Shown: positions 1 to 9,997 of the stretch, one piece after another
Numbering within the stretch: position 1 is the first letter of the stretch
How the letters are laid out: every line of letters starts with the position of its first letter
Assembly (NCBI GenBank): GCA_018402255.1
Contig: JAGYIS010000008.1
Span: 434,001-498,000, forward strand
DNA: 64,000 nt
Reading direction: 5' to 3'
Source: Marinobacter sp.
GTDB taxonomy: Bacteria; Pseudomonadota; Gammaproteobacteria; Pseudomonadales; Oleiphilaceae
The notes under the pieces: model-generated
Database searches by the model: none
Told to the model about the DNA's origin: nothing
Seen by the model: the letters and a program-made list of their open reading frames with translations, nothing else
Program-made: the position numbers and the translations under genes

Positions 1-1
1 A

Positions 2-721
2 TTTATCATCGCTAATCCGATGCACACCGTCAAAGAAGTGGGCAAGGGCATCATGCGTCTGCTCACCGGCTCTCCCTTTAACAAGTCCTACTACATGGAT
101 TTGCTGAGCCTGTTGTATGAAGTGTTTGATAAATCCCGCAAGCAAGGTGTGATGGCGATTGAAGAAGACATAGACAACCCTGAAAACAGCCAGATCTTTA
201 CCCGTTATCCAGCCATCATGAAGTCGCGCCATTTGCTGGAATTCATTACTGACTATCTGCGTATCATCAGCTCCGGCAACATGGCGCCCCATGAACTGGA
301 AGGCATGATGGAAAATGAGATAGACAGCCGTCAGCATGAGTTGGAAGAGCCGGCGCATGCGGTGAACAAAGTGGCGGATGCACTGCCGGGGCTGGGTATT
401 GTGGCGGCTGTTCTGGGCATCGTCATTACCATGGGCATCATCTCGGAAGGGCCAGAATTGATCGGTCTGAGTGTGGCGGCTGCCCTGGTTGGTACCTTTC
501 TGGGAATCTGGATGGGCTATGGTTTTGTCGGGCCTATGTCTGTTTCAATGGAACACTCCGCCAAGTATGAGCTCAAGGCATATGAATGTGTGAAGTCGGC
601 TGTCGTAGCAACTGTGTCTGGTCAGGCGCCACAGATGGCCATTGAGTTTGGGCGCAAAGCATTGCCTTCCGACAAACGCCCTGGCTTCCAGGAATTAAAC
701 GATCACGTGCGCTCCAAATAG
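2..721 (+). CDS. motA: Flagellar motor stator protein MotA (5' end cut by window)
   Basis: Inner-membrane stator subunit that, with MotB, conducts ions to drive flagellar rotation. The open frame runs from the first bases of the window, so the amino terminus is missing. The visible 240 residues hold the cytoplasmic loop and the last two membrane segments, including the ADALPGLGIV stretch with the conserved proline at the start of TM3 and the VEFGRK-like C-terminal region (IEFGRKALPSDKRP) typical of E. coli-type MotA. motB follows after 31 nt in the same direction, as in motAB operons. The resemblance is to proton-type MotA rather than PomA, but ion choice cannot be settled from this fragment. 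Confidence 0.95.
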   Translation, partial: FIIANPMHTVKEVGKGIMRLLTGSPFNKSYYMDLLSLLYEVFDKSRKQGVMAIEEDIDNPENSQIFTRYPAIMKSRHLLEFITDYLRIISSGNMAPHELEGMMENEIDSRQHELEEPAHAVNKVADALPGLGIVAAVLGIVITMGIISEGPELIGLSVAAALVGTFLGIWMGYGFVGPMSVSMEHSAKYELKAYECVKSAVVATVSGQAPQMAIEFGRKALPSDKRPGFQELNDHVRSK

Positions 722-752
722 TCATCGGAGCAGCGGCAGCCGGAGTTAGGGT

Positions 753-1712
753 GTGGAAGAGCAACCGATCATCATCAAGCGTAAAAAGGTAGTCGCTGCC
801 GGGCACCATGGCGGCTCCTGGAAAGTTGCGTTTGCCGATTTTGCCACAGCCATGATGGCGTTCTTTCTGGTGCTCTGGTTGACAGCAACCGCGTCTCCGG
901 AGCAGAAGCTGGCGATTGAGGGGTATTTTAAAGATCCGGTAGGCTTTATGGAGGGAGGAGCGTCCAGCCCGGTGGATTTGGGGGGGAGCGCATCGGTGAT
1001 CAACGAAGCGACCCAGGATATCGACTCGAACCCTGTCCAGATTCAGGATGAGGTAGTTGATCAACTGGCGGATACTCTGGAGCAGCGCCGCATGCAGCAG
1101 CTGTTTCAGGAGCTTCAGGAGCGAATTGAGCAGAATGAAACACTGCAGGAGTTCAAGGATCAGTTGCTTATCGACATCACCGATGAGGGCTTGAGAATCC
1201 AGATTGTTGACCGTTCCAACCGGCCGATGTTCGACAGTGGTCGGGCAGAGCTCAAGTACTATTCTCAGGACATTCTGTTTGAGTTGGCTAATACGCTGGG
1301 CTCCGTCAACAACAAGCTCAGCATTACCGGGCATACCGACTCCACACCCTTCAGGGGGCGGCCCGGTTACACCAACTGGGAGCTTTCTTCCGACCGGGCC
1401 AATACCGCGCGCAGGGCTCTGGTCGCCGGTGGCGTGCGCCTGGAGCAGATTGCCCGGGTGGTCGGTTTGAGCGATTCCGTGCTGTTTGACAAAGAAAACC
1501 CGATGGCACCGGTAAATCGCCGCATCTCAATCATTGTATTGAACAAGAAAGCCGCAGACAGCATCGAATCCGGTGCAGGCCGGTCGGACCAGCCGGTTAT
1601 TGACCTCACCCAGCCAAGCGAGGAGGCGCAACAGGAGGCTTCTGATCGTCTTGAGAGTGGTGACTGGTTTGAAGAGCGCCAGGAACCAGCTCCTGGGGAG
1701 CTGAACTGGTAA
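753..1712 (+). CDS. motB: Flagellar motor stator protein MotB
   Basis: Peptidoglycan-anchored stator partner of MotA, 319 aa. The start is GTG at 753, with GGAG eight nt upstream. After a basic N-terminal tail (IIIKRKK) comes GSWK and a single membrane helix at about residues 27-47 (ADFATAMMAFFLVLWL), with Asp29 at the place of the essential ion-carrying Asp32 of E. coli. A linker of about 100 residues leads to an OmpA-like peptidoglycan-binding domain at about 150-275, with the TGHTDSTP motif and NRRISI near its end. The acidic, Gln/Glu-rich tail is not conserved in the family. It is probably co-transcribed with motA. Confidence 0.96.
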   Translation: MEEQPIIIKRKKVVAAGHHGGSWKVAFADFATAMMAFFLVLWLTATASPEQKLAIEGYFKDPVGFMEGGASSPVDLGGSASVINEATQDIDSNPVQIQDEVVDQLADTLEQRRMQQLFQELQERIEQNETLQEFKDQLLIDITDEGLRIQIVDRSNRPMFDSGRAELKYYSQDILFELANTLGSVNNKLSITGHTDSTPFRGRPGYTNWELSSDRANTARRALVAGGVRLEQIARVVGLSDSVLFDKENPMAPVNRRISIIVLNKKAADSIESGAGRSDQPVIDLTQPSEEAQQEASDRLESGDWFEERQEPAPGELNW

Positions 1713-1741
1713 ATCTCGCCCACCCGATCGCCTGGGTGTGA

Positions 1742-2797
1742 TCAGGTCAGTTTGAGCCCGCGAGCTTGCTGTTCTGCCATGCCCTGAAGAATCCGGTGAA
1801 AGCTTTTCAGTCGTTCCCTGGATAAGGTGCCTGCCTCGGCTGCGGCATCCAGGGCGCAACCGGGATCACCCATGTGCCGGCAATTGCGGAATTTGCACAG
1901 GCCGATCAACGGTCGGATCTCCCGGAAGCCGTATTCCACTTCCTGCGTTGTCATATGCCACAAGCCAAACTCCCGAATGCCCGGAGAGTCTATAAGATCG
2001 CCACCCGCAGGCAGGTGGAACAGCTTGGCGGTGGTGGTGGTGTGAACGCCTTTGCCGGTGCTCTCGGAGACCGCGCCGACTCTAAGCAGTTCATCCGGTA
2101 ACAAAGTCTGGATAATCGATGATTTGCCAACTCCGGACTGTCCCACAAATACCGACGTCTGATTCCGAACCAGTGCTTCCACTTCCGGCGCGGGCTTGCC
2201 ATCGCTGGCCGTGGCGGATGTTCTGGCCACCTTGTAACCGAGTGCCTCGTAGCGGGCCAGAAGGGTATCGATCTGCCTGCGATTCTGATCATTGATCAGA
2301 TCGGTCTTGTTGAGCAGTATCACCGCGGGGATGTCAGAGCTTTCAGACGCCACCAGATAACGGTCAATCAGATTATCGTGGGGTTCGGGCTCGGGCGCGA
2401 TCACCAGGATGATGTGATCGATATTGGCGGCAACGGGTTTGAGTGCCCCGAAATTATCCGGGCGCTGTAACAGATTGCCGCGTTCGCAGCGGGCTACAAT
2501 GACTCCGGTCTCGCTTTTGCCTGGCCGCCAGACCACTCGGTCTCCAGTCACCAGGCTGTCGATGTTTGCTCGCACAAAGCATCGGAACACTCGCCCTGGC
2601 TCATCACCTTCCAGTGCTTCAATATCCAGCTGCTGACCGTAGTGGGCAATCACCAACCCTTCCTGCTCGGGCCCCAGTTCGCCAGCTTCCGCCTGCTCCT
2701 CGACGGCCTTTTCACGGCGAGCCATGCGGGTGGTCCGCTCGTTCTGGATTTTCTCGATGCGCCATTGCTGGCGTTTGTTCAGTTTGCGCTTGGCCAT
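1742..2797 (-). CDS. rsgA: Ribosome small subunit-dependent GTPase A (RsgA)
   Basis: Circularly permuted GTPase that checks late 30S subunit maturation; 351 aa. An OB-fold occupies about residues 45-110. The G motifs come in permuted order: NKTD (163-166), Walker A GQSGVGKS (219-226), then DSPG (270-273). A C-terminal zinc knuckle uses Cys301, Cys306, His308 and Cys314. The frame stays open 135 codons upstream, but that part lies antisense to orn. The ATG at 2797 giving MAKRKLNKRQQ is the family start. It is divergent from orn, as in Pseudomonas and E. coli. Confidence 0.96.
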   Translation of the reverse strand: MAKRKLNKRQQWRIEKIQNERTTRMARREKAVEEQAEAGELGPEQEGLVIAHYGQQLDIEALEGDEPGRVFRCFVRANIDSLVTGDRVVWRPGKSETGVIVARCERGNLLQRPDNFGALKPVAANIDHIILVIAPEPEPHDNLIDRYLVASESSDIPAVILLNKTDLINDQNRRQIDTLLARYEALGYKVARTSATASDGKPAPEVEALVRNQTSVFVGQSGVGKSSIIQTLLPDELLRVGAVSESTGKGVHTTTTAKLFHLPAGGDLIDSPGIREFGLWHMTTQEVEYGFREIRPLIGLCKFRNCRHMGDPGCALDAAAEAGTLSRERLKSFHRILQGMAEQQARGLKLT

Positions 2798-2917
2798 TGG
2801 GTTCCGTGTGTTGCAGGAAAGTGGTGTGACACATGATACGTGAATCATGGACAATAGGCAGGGTTTCTCAATTGTGCCGCACGGGCACCTCTTATCAATG
2901 GCATAGGTTTCAAAACG

Positions 2918-3460
2918 ATGAGCAACGGCGATCGACTGGTATGGATAGACCTCGAAATGACTGGCCTGGATCCTGAAAAAGAGAAGATCATCGAGATGGC
3001 TACAATCATCACCGATTCGGACCTGAACACCATCGCCGAGGGCCCGGTGATTGCCGTCCACCAGCCAGACAGCCTGCTCGACAGCATGGACGAGTGGTGC
3101 ACCAATACCCACGGTGCGAGCGGTCTGACTCAGCGCGTCAAAGACAGCAACATCAGCGAAGCCGAGGCCGAACAGCAGACACTGGACTTCCTGAAGCTGC
3201 ACCTGGCCAAGGGTCAGTCACCTTTGTGCGGCAACAGCATCGGTCAGGATCGGCGGTTTCTGGTCAAATACATGCCGGAGCTGGAAGAGTTCTTTCATTA
3301 CCGCAATCTGGATGTGTCTACCATCAAGGAGCTAGCTCGGCGCTGGCGTCCGGATGTGCTTGACGGTGTGAAGAAAAAGGGCAGCCACCTGGCGCTCGAC
3401 GACATCCGTGACTCGATTGACGAGCTACGCCACTACCGCGAACACTTCTTCAAGCTGTAG
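2918..3460 (+). CDS. orn: Oligoribonuclease
   Basis: 3'-5' exoribonuclease of the DEDDh class that degrades 2-5 nt RNAs and pGpG, the product of c-di-GMP breakdown; 180 aa, the usual length. Asp11 and Glu13 of the first exonuclease motif are visible in [11 protein letters not shown]. The later Asp and His/Asp residues sit in [11 protein letters not shown] and [11 protein letters not shown]. It is divergent from rsgA with a 120-nt shared upstream region, and convergent with queG. Confidence 0.97.
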   Translation: MSNGDRLVWIDLEMTGLDPEKEKIIEMATIITDSDLNTIAEGPVIAVHQPDSLLDSMDEWCTNTHGASGLTQRVKDSNISEAEAEQQTLDFLKLHLAKGQSPLCGNSIGQDRRFLVKYMPELEEFFHYRNLDVSTIKELARRWRPDVLDGVKKKGSHLALDDIRDSIDELRHYREHFFKL

Positions 3461-3473
3461 GGCTGTCTGAGCG

Positions 3474-4562
3474 CTACTGGCCGTGTTGTTGCAGTGCCCA
3501 GGCAACATGCTCGCGCACCAGTTCCGAGGGGTGGTTTGCCCGCTGCTTTAACGCTTCAATTACCGGAATGGTTGTCGGGGCGTTGCCCAGCCCGACAGCC
3601 AGGTTGCGCAGCCAGTTTTCATAGCCGGTACGGCGAATGGCCGAACCTTCGGTGCGAATCAGGAATTGTTGTTCGCTCCAAAGAAACAGTTCAGCAAGCG
3701 ATGAGTTATCCAGCTGATGACGGGGCGAAAAATCGGCCTCCCGGGTTGGTTTGCTGAACTTGTTCCAGGGGCAGATCAGCTGGCAATCGTCGCAACCAAA
3801 CACTCGATTACCCATTTTTGAGCGCAGCTCCTCAGGGATCGGGCCATTGAGTTCAATGGTGAGGTAGCTGATGCAGCGGCGAGCGTCCAGTAAGTGAGCG
3901 CCCACAAAAGCATCCGTTGGGCATACCTCCAGGCAGGCGGAGCAGGTGCCGCAGTGCTGGCTGTTGAACGGTGGGTCGACCGGCAAGGGGGCGCTTGTGA
4001 AAATTTCGCCCAGAAAGAAGTAAGAGCCGGCTTTCGGGTGAATCACCATGTTGTTTTTGCCGATCCAGCCCAGCCCTGCACGTTGTGCCAGGCCGCGCTC
4101 CAGAACCGGAGCACTGTCGACGAAAGCCCGGTAATCGTAGCCGCCGACCGCCTCATCAATCCACTTGGCCAGCGTGGCCAGGCGCTTGCGCATCAGTTTG
4201 TGGTAATCCCGGCCCAGGGCGTAGCGAGTGATGTAGGCGGCTTCCCGGTCAGCGAGTACTCGCCCCGGATTATCGGGGGCTGACAGGTAGTCCATGCGTA
4301 CCGAGATCACCCGCAAGGTTCCCGGTACCAGAGCGTCCGGGGTGTAGCGTTTGTTACCGTGATCGGCCATGTAGGCCATCTCGCCGTGGTAGCCGGCGCT
4401 CAACCACTGCTGCAAACGTTCGGCGTGGGGCCCGGTGTCCGCGTCGGTTATGCCTGCATCGGCAAACCCCAGTTCTTGCGCCCACTGCCGGATCTGGTCC
4501 GGCAGGGCGGACAGGTCTGGTCGGTCTGTGGCGGTGTCATCTGAGTTCTGTATCGATGTCAT
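3474..4562 (-). CDS. queG: Epoxyqueuosine reductase QueG
   Basis: Cobalamin- and Fe-S-dependent enzyme for the last step of queuosine synthesis in tRNA (epoxyqueuosine to queuosine); 362 aa. A B12-binding reductase part covers about residues 20-190 and includes the FVDSAPVLER segment with the probable catalytic Asp149. Two [4Fe-4S] clusters follow: CGTCSACLEVC (Cys204, 207, 210, 214) and CDDCQLIC (Cys257, 260, 264). C-terminal HEAT-like repeats end in HVAWALQQHG. It is divergent from nnrD, an arrangement common in gammaproteobacteria (yjeS next to yjeF). Confidence 0.96.
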   Translation of the reverse strand: MTSIQNSDDTATDRPDLSALPDQIRQWAQELGFADAGITDADTGPHAERLQQWLSAGYHGEMAYMADHGNKRYTPDALVPGTLRVISVRMDYLSAPDNPGRVLADREAAYITRYALGRDYHKLMRKRLATLAKWIDEAVGGYDYRAFVDSAPVLERGLAQRAGLGWIGKNNMVIHPKAGSYFFLGEIFTSAPLPVDPPFNSQHCGTCSACLEVCPTDAFVGAHLLDARRCISYLTIELNGPIPEELRSKMGNRVFGCDDCQLICPWNKFSKPTREADFSPRHQLDNSSLAELFLWSEQQFLIRTEGSAIRRTGYENWLRNLAVGLGNAPTTIPVIEALKQRANHPSELVREHVAWALQQHGQ

Positions 4563-4611
4563 GGATGCGATGCTGGCAGCGTAACCTGCGAAGATTTAAT
4601 TTGATTAAGTT

Positions 4612-4639
4612 ATGACCTTTTTTCCTGTTTTGCTATTCT
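4612..4639 (+). promoter_or_regulatory. Candidate sigma-70 promoter for nnrD operon
   Basis: ATGACC (4612) and TATTCT (4634) are separated by 16 nt in the AT-rich gap between queG and nnrD, each matching the sigma-70 hexamers at four of six positions. It would transcribe the nnrD-tsaE-amiB run. Weak by sequence alone. Confidence 0.35.
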
Positions 4640-4695
4640 TTACAGGTATCTGGCCAATTTTCTTAAACCGGTTTCTTTAGCGGGAGCTCCGGAGA

Positions 4696-6258
4696 ATGCC
4701 CACGCGCCCTGCGCACAGTCTATCAGAAGCCTTGTTCTCCGCCGATTCGGTGCGGGCGATGGACCGCTATCTGATTGATCGGCAAGGTGTCGATGGCTTT
4801 GAACTTATGCAGTCGGCGGCACGCTCGGCGTTTCGCCAGTTGATCAAGCGTTGGCCGGCACCCGGCGTCGTTCTGGTCTTTTGTGGGGCGGGCAACAACG
4901 GTGGTGATGGCTATCTTGTGGCCGCCAACGCCCAGCGACATGGTTTATCCGTCGAATGCATCGCTGTGGCTCCTGTGGCAAGTCTGCAGGGTGATGCCCT
5001 GAAGGCGCTGAATAAGGCGCGCTCAGATGGCGTTGTGATTGCCGAGCTGAGCGAACTGGCTGAGGGCGATATTGAACGCAAGCTGGGCGCTGCCGATCTG
5101 GTGGTTGATGCGTTGCTGGGGACGGGAGTTACCGGAGCGCCCCGGGCGCCTTTTGCTGACATCATCCGGCAGATCAACGCGACGGCGTTGCCGGTACTGG
5201 CCGTAGACCTGCCATCAGGGCTGAATGCGACGACGGGTGCGGCTGACGGAGAGGTGATTCAGGCGGAACTGACGGTGACATTTATAGGCGCCAAGGTTGG
5301 CCTCTATACAGGTGTCGGTGCCGGCGTCTGCGGAACTGTGGTTTTTGATGCGCTTGATGCTGGTCACGATGTCACTCAGAGTGGTGAGCAGCCGATTGCC
5401 AGGCTGCAGGAATGGCAGGGTTGTCAGCGCTGGCTGTCGCCCAGGCTTTTGAATGCACACAAGGGCCAGTTTGGTCATGTGCTTGTGGTAGCTGGGGATC
5501 GTGGTTTTGGTGGTGCCGGTATCATGGCTGCTGAGGCAGCGTCGCGGGCCGGGGCCGGGCTGGTTTCGTTAGCTACGCGCCCGGAGCATGTCACCGCTGC
5601 GCTGGCTCGCTGCCCGTGGTTGATGGTGCACGGCTTGATTCACGGTTCTGAGTTGCCTGCATTATTGGCCAAGGCTGATGTGGTGGTTTGCGGCCCGGGC
5701 ATGGGTCAGTTGGCCTGGGGGCAACAAATGCTGCAGCAGGTCCTGGCGAGCGGCAAGCCCCGGGTATTGGACGCTGACGCCCTGAACCTGATGGCCGGGC
5801 GCGTGCCGGTGACCGCGAATGAGCATATTCTTACGCCACACCCTGGTGAGGCCGCCCGGCTGCTGGGGTGCGATGTGCGTGAGGTTGAATCGGACCGCTT
5901 GGCGGCCGCTCGGCGGATTCAGAGTATCTGGGGTGGTGTGGTGCTGTTGAAAGGCGCGGGCACCGTGGTGGTCGGTGATCGGGGGCTGTCTTCCGTGATC
6001 GCGGGTGGTAACCCTGGCATGGCTACCGGCGGGATGGGTGATGTTCTGTCAGGAATTATCGGTGCGTTGCTGGGCCAGGTCGCTGACCCGGAACGTGTTA
6101 CGGTCATGTCGGCGGCACTGCATCTGGCTGCAGCCGATCACGCCGCCAAGGAATTCGGCTACATGGGGTTGACGCCTGCGGATGTCATTGACGCCTTGCC
6201 ACGAGTTCTCAGTAAAACAGAGCGGGTATACAGTGGTCACGACCGGGAGGAGCTATGA
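4696..6258 (+). CDS. nnrD: Bifunctional NAD(P)H-hydrate epimerase / ADP-dependent dehydratase
   Basis: Repairs damaged (hydrated) NADH and NADPH. At 520 aa it is the full two-domain form (yjeF family). The N-terminal epimerase carries GAGNNGGDGY at residues 64-73. The C-terminal ribokinase-like dehydratase starts near residue 240 (NAHKGQFGHVLVVAG) and has the GNPGMATGGMGDVLSG signature near residue 438. Its stop overlaps the tsaE start by four bases (ATGA), so the two are translationally coupled. The order nnrD-tsaE-amiB-mutL is widely conserved. The preceding GGAGAATG places the ribosome site very close to the start. Confidence 0.95.
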   Translation: MPTRPAHSLSEALFSADSVRAMDRYLIDRQGVDGFELMQSAARSAFRQLIKRWPAPGVVLVFCGAGNNGGDGYLVAANAQRHGLSVECIAVAPVASLQGDALKALNKARSDGVVIAELSELAEGDIERKLGAADLVVDALLGTGVTGAPRAPFADIIRQINATALPVLAVDLPSGLNATTGAADGEVIQAELTVTFIGAKVGLYTGVGAGVCGTVVFDALDAGHDVTQSGEQPIARLQEWQGCQRWLSPRLLNAHKGQFGHVLVVAGDRGFGGAGIMAAEAASRAGAGLVSLATRPEHVTAALARCPWLMVHGLIHGSELPALLAKADVVVCGPGMGQLAWGQQMLQQVLASGKPRVLDADALNLMAGRVPVTANEHILTPHPGEAARLLGCDVREVESDRLAAARRIQSIWGGVVLLKGAGTVVVGDRGLSSVIAGGNPGMATGGMGDVLSGIIGALLGQVADPERVTVMSAALHLAAADHAAKEFGYMGLTPADVIDALPRVLSKTERVYSGHDREEL

Positions 6259-6752
6259 CTGTTTTTGGCAATGAGCGCCGGTTTTTTCTGGAAGGTGAAT
6301 CCGAAACCGAACAGCTGGGTGGCGCGCTTGCGGATGTGGTCAAATCTTTAGATCAGGCCGTGACCGTGTTCCTGGACGGTGAACTTGGTATGGGGAAAAC
6401 CACCCTGAGCCGCGGAGTTATGCGTGGTCTGGGCCATGTGGGTGCGGTTAAGAGTCCCACCTACACCCTGGTGGAGCCCTATGAAGAGCTGGACCCGCCG
6501 GTTTATCATTTCGATCTTTATCGCCTCGGAGACCCTGAGGAGCTGGAGTATATGGGTATCAGGGATTACTTTTCGGGTCGGAATTTCTGTCTGATCGAGT
6601 GGCCCGAGCGCGGCAAGGGTGTTTTGCCCAATCCGGATATCGAGATCCATCTTGAGCGGCAGGGCGAGGGGCGAACCGCAGCATTGCGCGCTCGCTCGGA
6701 GCTGGGCGCAGCGCTGTTAAACGATATTGAGCTGGTAGGGCCGGATTCATGA
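6255..6752 (+). CDS. tsaE: tRNA threonylcarbamoyladenosine biosynthesis ATPase TsaE
   Basis: ATPase of the TsaBDE complex that places t6A37 on ANN-decoding tRNAs; 165 aa. Walker A is GELGMGKTT at residues 42-50. The KSPTYTLVEPY switch and the Walker B-like VYHFDLYRLGDPEELE follow, with a C-terminal LIEWPERG motif typical of the family. ATGA overlaps at both ends link it to nnrD and amiB. Confidence 0.95.
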   Translation: MTVFGNERRFFLEGESETEQLGGALADVVKSLDQAVTVFLDGELGMGKTTLSRGVMRGLGHVGAVKSPTYTLVEPYEELDPPVYHFDLYRLGDPEELEYMGIRDYFSGRNFCLIEWPERGKGVLPNPDIEIHLERQGEGRTAALRARSELGAALLNDIELVGPDS

Positions 6753-8080
6753 AGATTGTACTGATTTTGATGCTGGCCATGGCCGCCACCCTTGTGCAAG
6801 CCAGTAGTGAGGTCGAGGGCGTTCGTATCTGGCCGGCGCCGGACCATACCCGCTTGGTGCTGGATACTGAGGGCAGCGTGGATCACAACGTGTTTGCGCT
6901 TTCCGGCCCGTCCAGGCTGGTTATCGACTTGAAGAATACATCCCTGAAAGCGGATCTCAGCAAAGTCGACCTCAGTGGCAGTCCAATTCAGCGTATTCGC
7001 AGTGCACCCCGCAACGGTAGCGATCTGCGAGTTGTGCTTGACCTGAAGAGTGACATCAAGCCCCGCAGTTTTGTGCTCGAGCCAAACCAGCAATATGGTC
7101 ACCGCCTGGTTGTTGATCTTATTGACGAGAAGGGCAGTCGCCTCGAGCGCGCAACCAGCCCGACAGTGACCCGGGATTCCGCGGGTAAACGGGATATTGT
7201 GGTGGTTATTGATCCAGGCCATGGAGGTGAGGATCCCGGCGCGATTGGCCCAAGGGGCACCCGGGAAAAAGATGTCGTCTTCAAAATGTCTGAAACCCTG
7301 GCCGCGCTGATCAACAAGCAACCCGGCTTTACTGCGAAACTGACCCGCACCGGGGACTACTACATCGGTTTGCGCAACCGAACGTTGCTGGCGCGCAAAT
7401 ACAACGCGGATCTGTTTGTCTCTATGCACGCCGATGCTTTCCGCACACCGCAGCCCAGCGGCGCCTCGGTATTTGCCTTGTCGCAGCGGGGGGCAACCAG
7501 TGAAACCGCTCGCTGGTTGGCGCAGAGCGAGAATCGTTCGGATCTCATCGGGGGGGCTGGTGGGCTCTCGTTGGACGGTCGAGATGACATGCTCGCCGGT
7601 GTATTGCTGGATTTGTCGATGACGGCCAGTATCAATGCCAGTCTGGGCGTTGGCAGTTCGGTTCTGGGTAAGTTGGGGGATATCGCAAAGTTGCACAAGC
7701 CCGGTGTTGAGCAGGCCGCCTTTGCCGTCCTGAAGTCGCCGGACATACCGTCAATACTGGTCGAGGCTGGGTTTATCTCTAATCCCAAAGAGGAGCAGAA
7801 CCTGGCCACCGAGTGGTACCGCAATCGATTGGCAAACGCGATTATGGACGGAATTAACGACCATTTTCAGCGCACCCCGCCACCAGGAACCCTGCTCGCC
7901 TGGCAAAAGGAGAATCAGCGGGAGGGTGGCCAGATCAGCCGTTATCGCATCCAGCGCGGCGACACCCTGTCGGGCGTCGCCAGGCAGAACCAGACCACCG
8001 TCAGTGAGCTGATGCGCTTTAACGGGATGAGCGATGATCGTGTTATGGTAGGGCAAACCATTCGTATTCCCTCATCCTGA
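6749..8080 (+). CDS. amiB: N-acetylmuramoyl-L-alanine amidase (AmiB type)
   Basis: Periplasmic zinc amidase that cleaves septal peptidoglycan stem peptides during cell separation, normally switched on by EnvC/NlpD-type activators; 443 aa. A signal peptide ends around residue 18 (LVQA-SSE). An AMIN domain for septal targeting covers about 25-120. The Amidase_3 domain at about 150-365 has zinc ligands in VIDPGHGGEDPGA and SMHADA and the catalytic glutamate in SILVEAGFISNP. A single LysM domain (YRIQRGDTLSGVA...) occupies about 398-441. The LysM and the position between tsaE and mutL favour AmiB over AmiC. Confidence 0.93.
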   Translation: MKIVLILMLAMAATLVQASSEVEGVRIWPAPDHTRLVLDTEGSVDHNVFALSGPSRLVIDLKNTSLKADLSKVDLSGSPIQRIRSAPRNGSDLRVVLDLKSDIKPRSFVLEPNQQYGHRLVVDLIDEKGSRLERATSPTVTRDSAGKRDIVVVIDPGHGGEDPGAIGPRGTREKDVVFKMSETLAALINKQPGFTAKLTRTGDYYIGLRNRTLLARKYNADLFVSMHADAFRTPQPSGASVFALSQRGATSETARWLAQSENRSDLIGGAGGLSLDGRDDMLAGVLLDLSMTASINASLGVGSSVLGKLGDIAKLHKPGVEQAAFAVLKSPDIPSILVEAGFISNPKEEQNLATEWYRNRLANAIMDGINDHFQRTPPPGTLLAWQKENQREGGQISRYRIQRGDTLSGVARQNQTTVSELMRFNGMSDDRVMVGQTIRIPSS

Positions 8081-8100
8081 TCAAGAGGTAGTTCCCGGAT

Positions 8101-9990
8101 ATGCCCCACATTCAGTTACTCTCGCCCCGGCTTGCTAACCAGATTGCCGCCGGCGAGGTGGTGGAGCGCCCAGCATCAGTCGTCAAAGAGCTGGTGGAAA
8201 ATGCGCTCGATGCCGGCGCCAGCCGGGTTGATATTGAGGTGGAGCAGGGCGGTGCCAAGCTGATCCGGGTGCGGGATGACGGCTCGGGTATCGATGAGGC
8301 CGACCTGCCGCTGGCCCTCAGCCGGCATGCCACCAGTAAAATTCTGACCCTTGAAGATCTTGAGGCGGTTGGCACCCTCGGTTTTCGCGGCGAAGCTCTT
8401 GCCAGTATCAGTTCGGTTTCTCGCCTCGCACTGACGTCACGGACTGAAAATCAGGAGGCCGCAGCGCGCGTTGAGGTAGAAGGGCGTGACATGGATGCGC
8501 GCATCGCGCCTGCAGCTCACCCGGTCGGCACGACCGTTGAAGTGCGAGATCTGTTTTTCAATACCCCCGCACGGCGCAAGTTCATGCGCACTGAAAAAAC
8601 CGAATTCAATCATGTGGAAGAATGCATTCGCCGCCAGGCTTTGAGCCGGTTTGATGCCGGTTTTACTCTGCGTCATAACCAGCGAGTGGTGCAAAGTTTG
8701 CGTCCTGCTGAGTCCGCTGTGGACAAGGAACGGCGGATTGGCTCTCTGTGCGGTCAGCAATTTATAGACAACGCAGTGGTGATTGACGCTGAGGCAACTG
8801 GTCTGAGGTTGTGGGGCTGGGTCGCTTTGCCGACGTTTTCCCGCAGCCAGTCTGACCTGCAGTATTTCTTCGTCAACGGCCGTGTGATTCGCGACAAGCT
8901 GGTGGCCCATGCGGTGCGGCAGGCGTACCGGGATGTGCTCTATAACAATCGTCACCCCGCGTTCGTGCTGTATCTGGAGGTGGATCCTGCCACCGTTGAT
9001 GTCAACGTGCATCCCACCAAGCATGAAGTGCGCTTCCGTGACGGCCGCCTGGTCCATGATTTTATCTTTCGAACACTGCATAGAGCGTTGGCGGATGTAC
9101 GCCCTGACGATCAGCTCAAAGGCGCGGTCGCACAGTCTTTTGGTCGGGAGCAGATCGGTGCCCAACCAGTGTCGGCTGGCCCGGAAGCGTTTGGCTACGG
9201 CACTCAGCCAGCCTCGATGACGCCGGGGCAACCGCCGGTACATGACAGCTTTGGCCGTGCTACAACCATGCCACCGCAACAGGAATGGAAGGCCAGCGAT
9301 CAGATGGGCTTCTATCAGTCGCTGAACGAAGGCGGTGGTGTGGTGGCGCGCGGTGATTACAGCCATCAGTCCATAACCGTCACGCAGCCACACGACGGCG
9401 CAGACGAGCCGCCGCTGGGGTATGCCATTGCTCAGTTGCACGGTATCTACATTCTTGCCCAGAGCCGGGCGGGCATGGTGGTTGTCGACATGCACGCCGC
9501 CCATGAGCGCATTACCTATGAGCGTATGAAGCGGGCACTGGCGGAGCAGGATCTGAAGAGTCAGCCTTTGTTGGTGCCCTTGTCGCTGGCGGTGAGCCAG
9601 AAAGAGGCCGCCCTGGCAGAAACCCACGGTGATGAATTGCAGCACCTGGGCTTGCAGATCGAGCGAATAGGACCGGAAACCCTGGCGGTGCGCCATATTC
9701 CCGCCTTGTTGCGCGGCGCGGATACCGAACAGCTGGTTCGTGATGTACTGGCGGATCTGATCGAGCACGGCCAGAGCGACCGGATTGAGGCTGTTACACA
9801 CGAATTGCTGGGCACCATGGCGTGCCACGGTTCAGTGCGGGCCAACCGGCAACTGACGATCCCTGAGATGAACTCCCTGTTGCGTGACATGGAGGCGACA
9901 GAGCGCAGCGGCCAGTGTAACCATGGTCGCCCGACCTGGACCCTGGTGACCCTCTCCGAGCTCGACAAGCTGTTCCTGAGGGGGCGGTAG
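8101..9990 (+). CDS. mutL: DNA mismatch repair protein MutL (endonuclease type)
   Basis: Couples MutS mismatch recognition to strand removal; 629 aa. The N-terminal GHKL ATPase shows NQIAAGEVV, the DAGAS box, RDDGSGI and GFRGEAL within residues 1-110. A Gln/Pro-rich linker covers about 345-440. The C-terminal dimerisation domain has [12 protein letters not shown] at residues 463-474, matching the metal-binding endonuclease motif DQHA(X)2E(X)4E except Met for Gln, and CNHGRP near the end. Such MutL proteins nick DNA themselves and usually occur in genomes without MutH. miaA follows after 7 nt. Confidence 0.96.
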   Translation: MPHIQLLSPRLANQIAAGEVVERPASVVKELVENALDAGASRVDIEVEQGGAKLIRVRDDGSGIDEADLPLALSRHATSKILTLEDLEAVGTLGFRGEALASISSVSRLALTSRTENQEAAARVEVEGRDMDARIAPAAHPVGTTVEVRDLFFNTPARRKFMRTEKTEFNHVEECIRRQALSRFDAGFTLRHNQRVVQSLRPAESAVDKERRIGSLCGQQFIDNAVVIDAEATGLRLWGWVALPTFSRSQSDLQYFFVNGRVIRDKLVAHAVRQAYRDVLYNNRHPAFVLYLEVDPATVDVNVHPTKHEVRFRDGRLVHDFIFRTLHRALADVRPDDQLKGAVAQSFGREQIGAQPVSAGPEAFGYGTQPASMTPGQPPVHDSFGRATTMPPQQEWKASDQMGFYQSLNEGGGVVARGDYSHQSITVTQPHDGADEPPLGYAIAQLHGIYILAQSRAGMVVVDMHAAHERITYERMKRALAEQDLKSQPLLVPLSLAVSQKEAALAETHGDELQHLGLQIERIGPETLAVRHIPALLRGADTEQLVRDVLADLIEHGQSDRIEAVTHELLGTMACHGSVRANRQLTIPEMNSLLRDMEATERSGQCNHGRPTWTLVTLSELDKLFLRGR

Positions 9991-9997
9991 GCCGGTC

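Noticed and set aside
2832..2849. CATGAT-ACGTGA-ATCATG inverted repeat in the rsgA-orn gap
   Set aside because: Only a 6-bp stem with no known regulator consensus; could be chance.
2798..3202. An N-terminal extension of rsgA by 135 codons
   Set aside because: It would run antisense through orn and past the family start MAKRKLNKRQQ.
8437..9828. A 463-codon open frame antisense to mutL
   Set aside because: Shadow frame within mutL without start context or known motifs.
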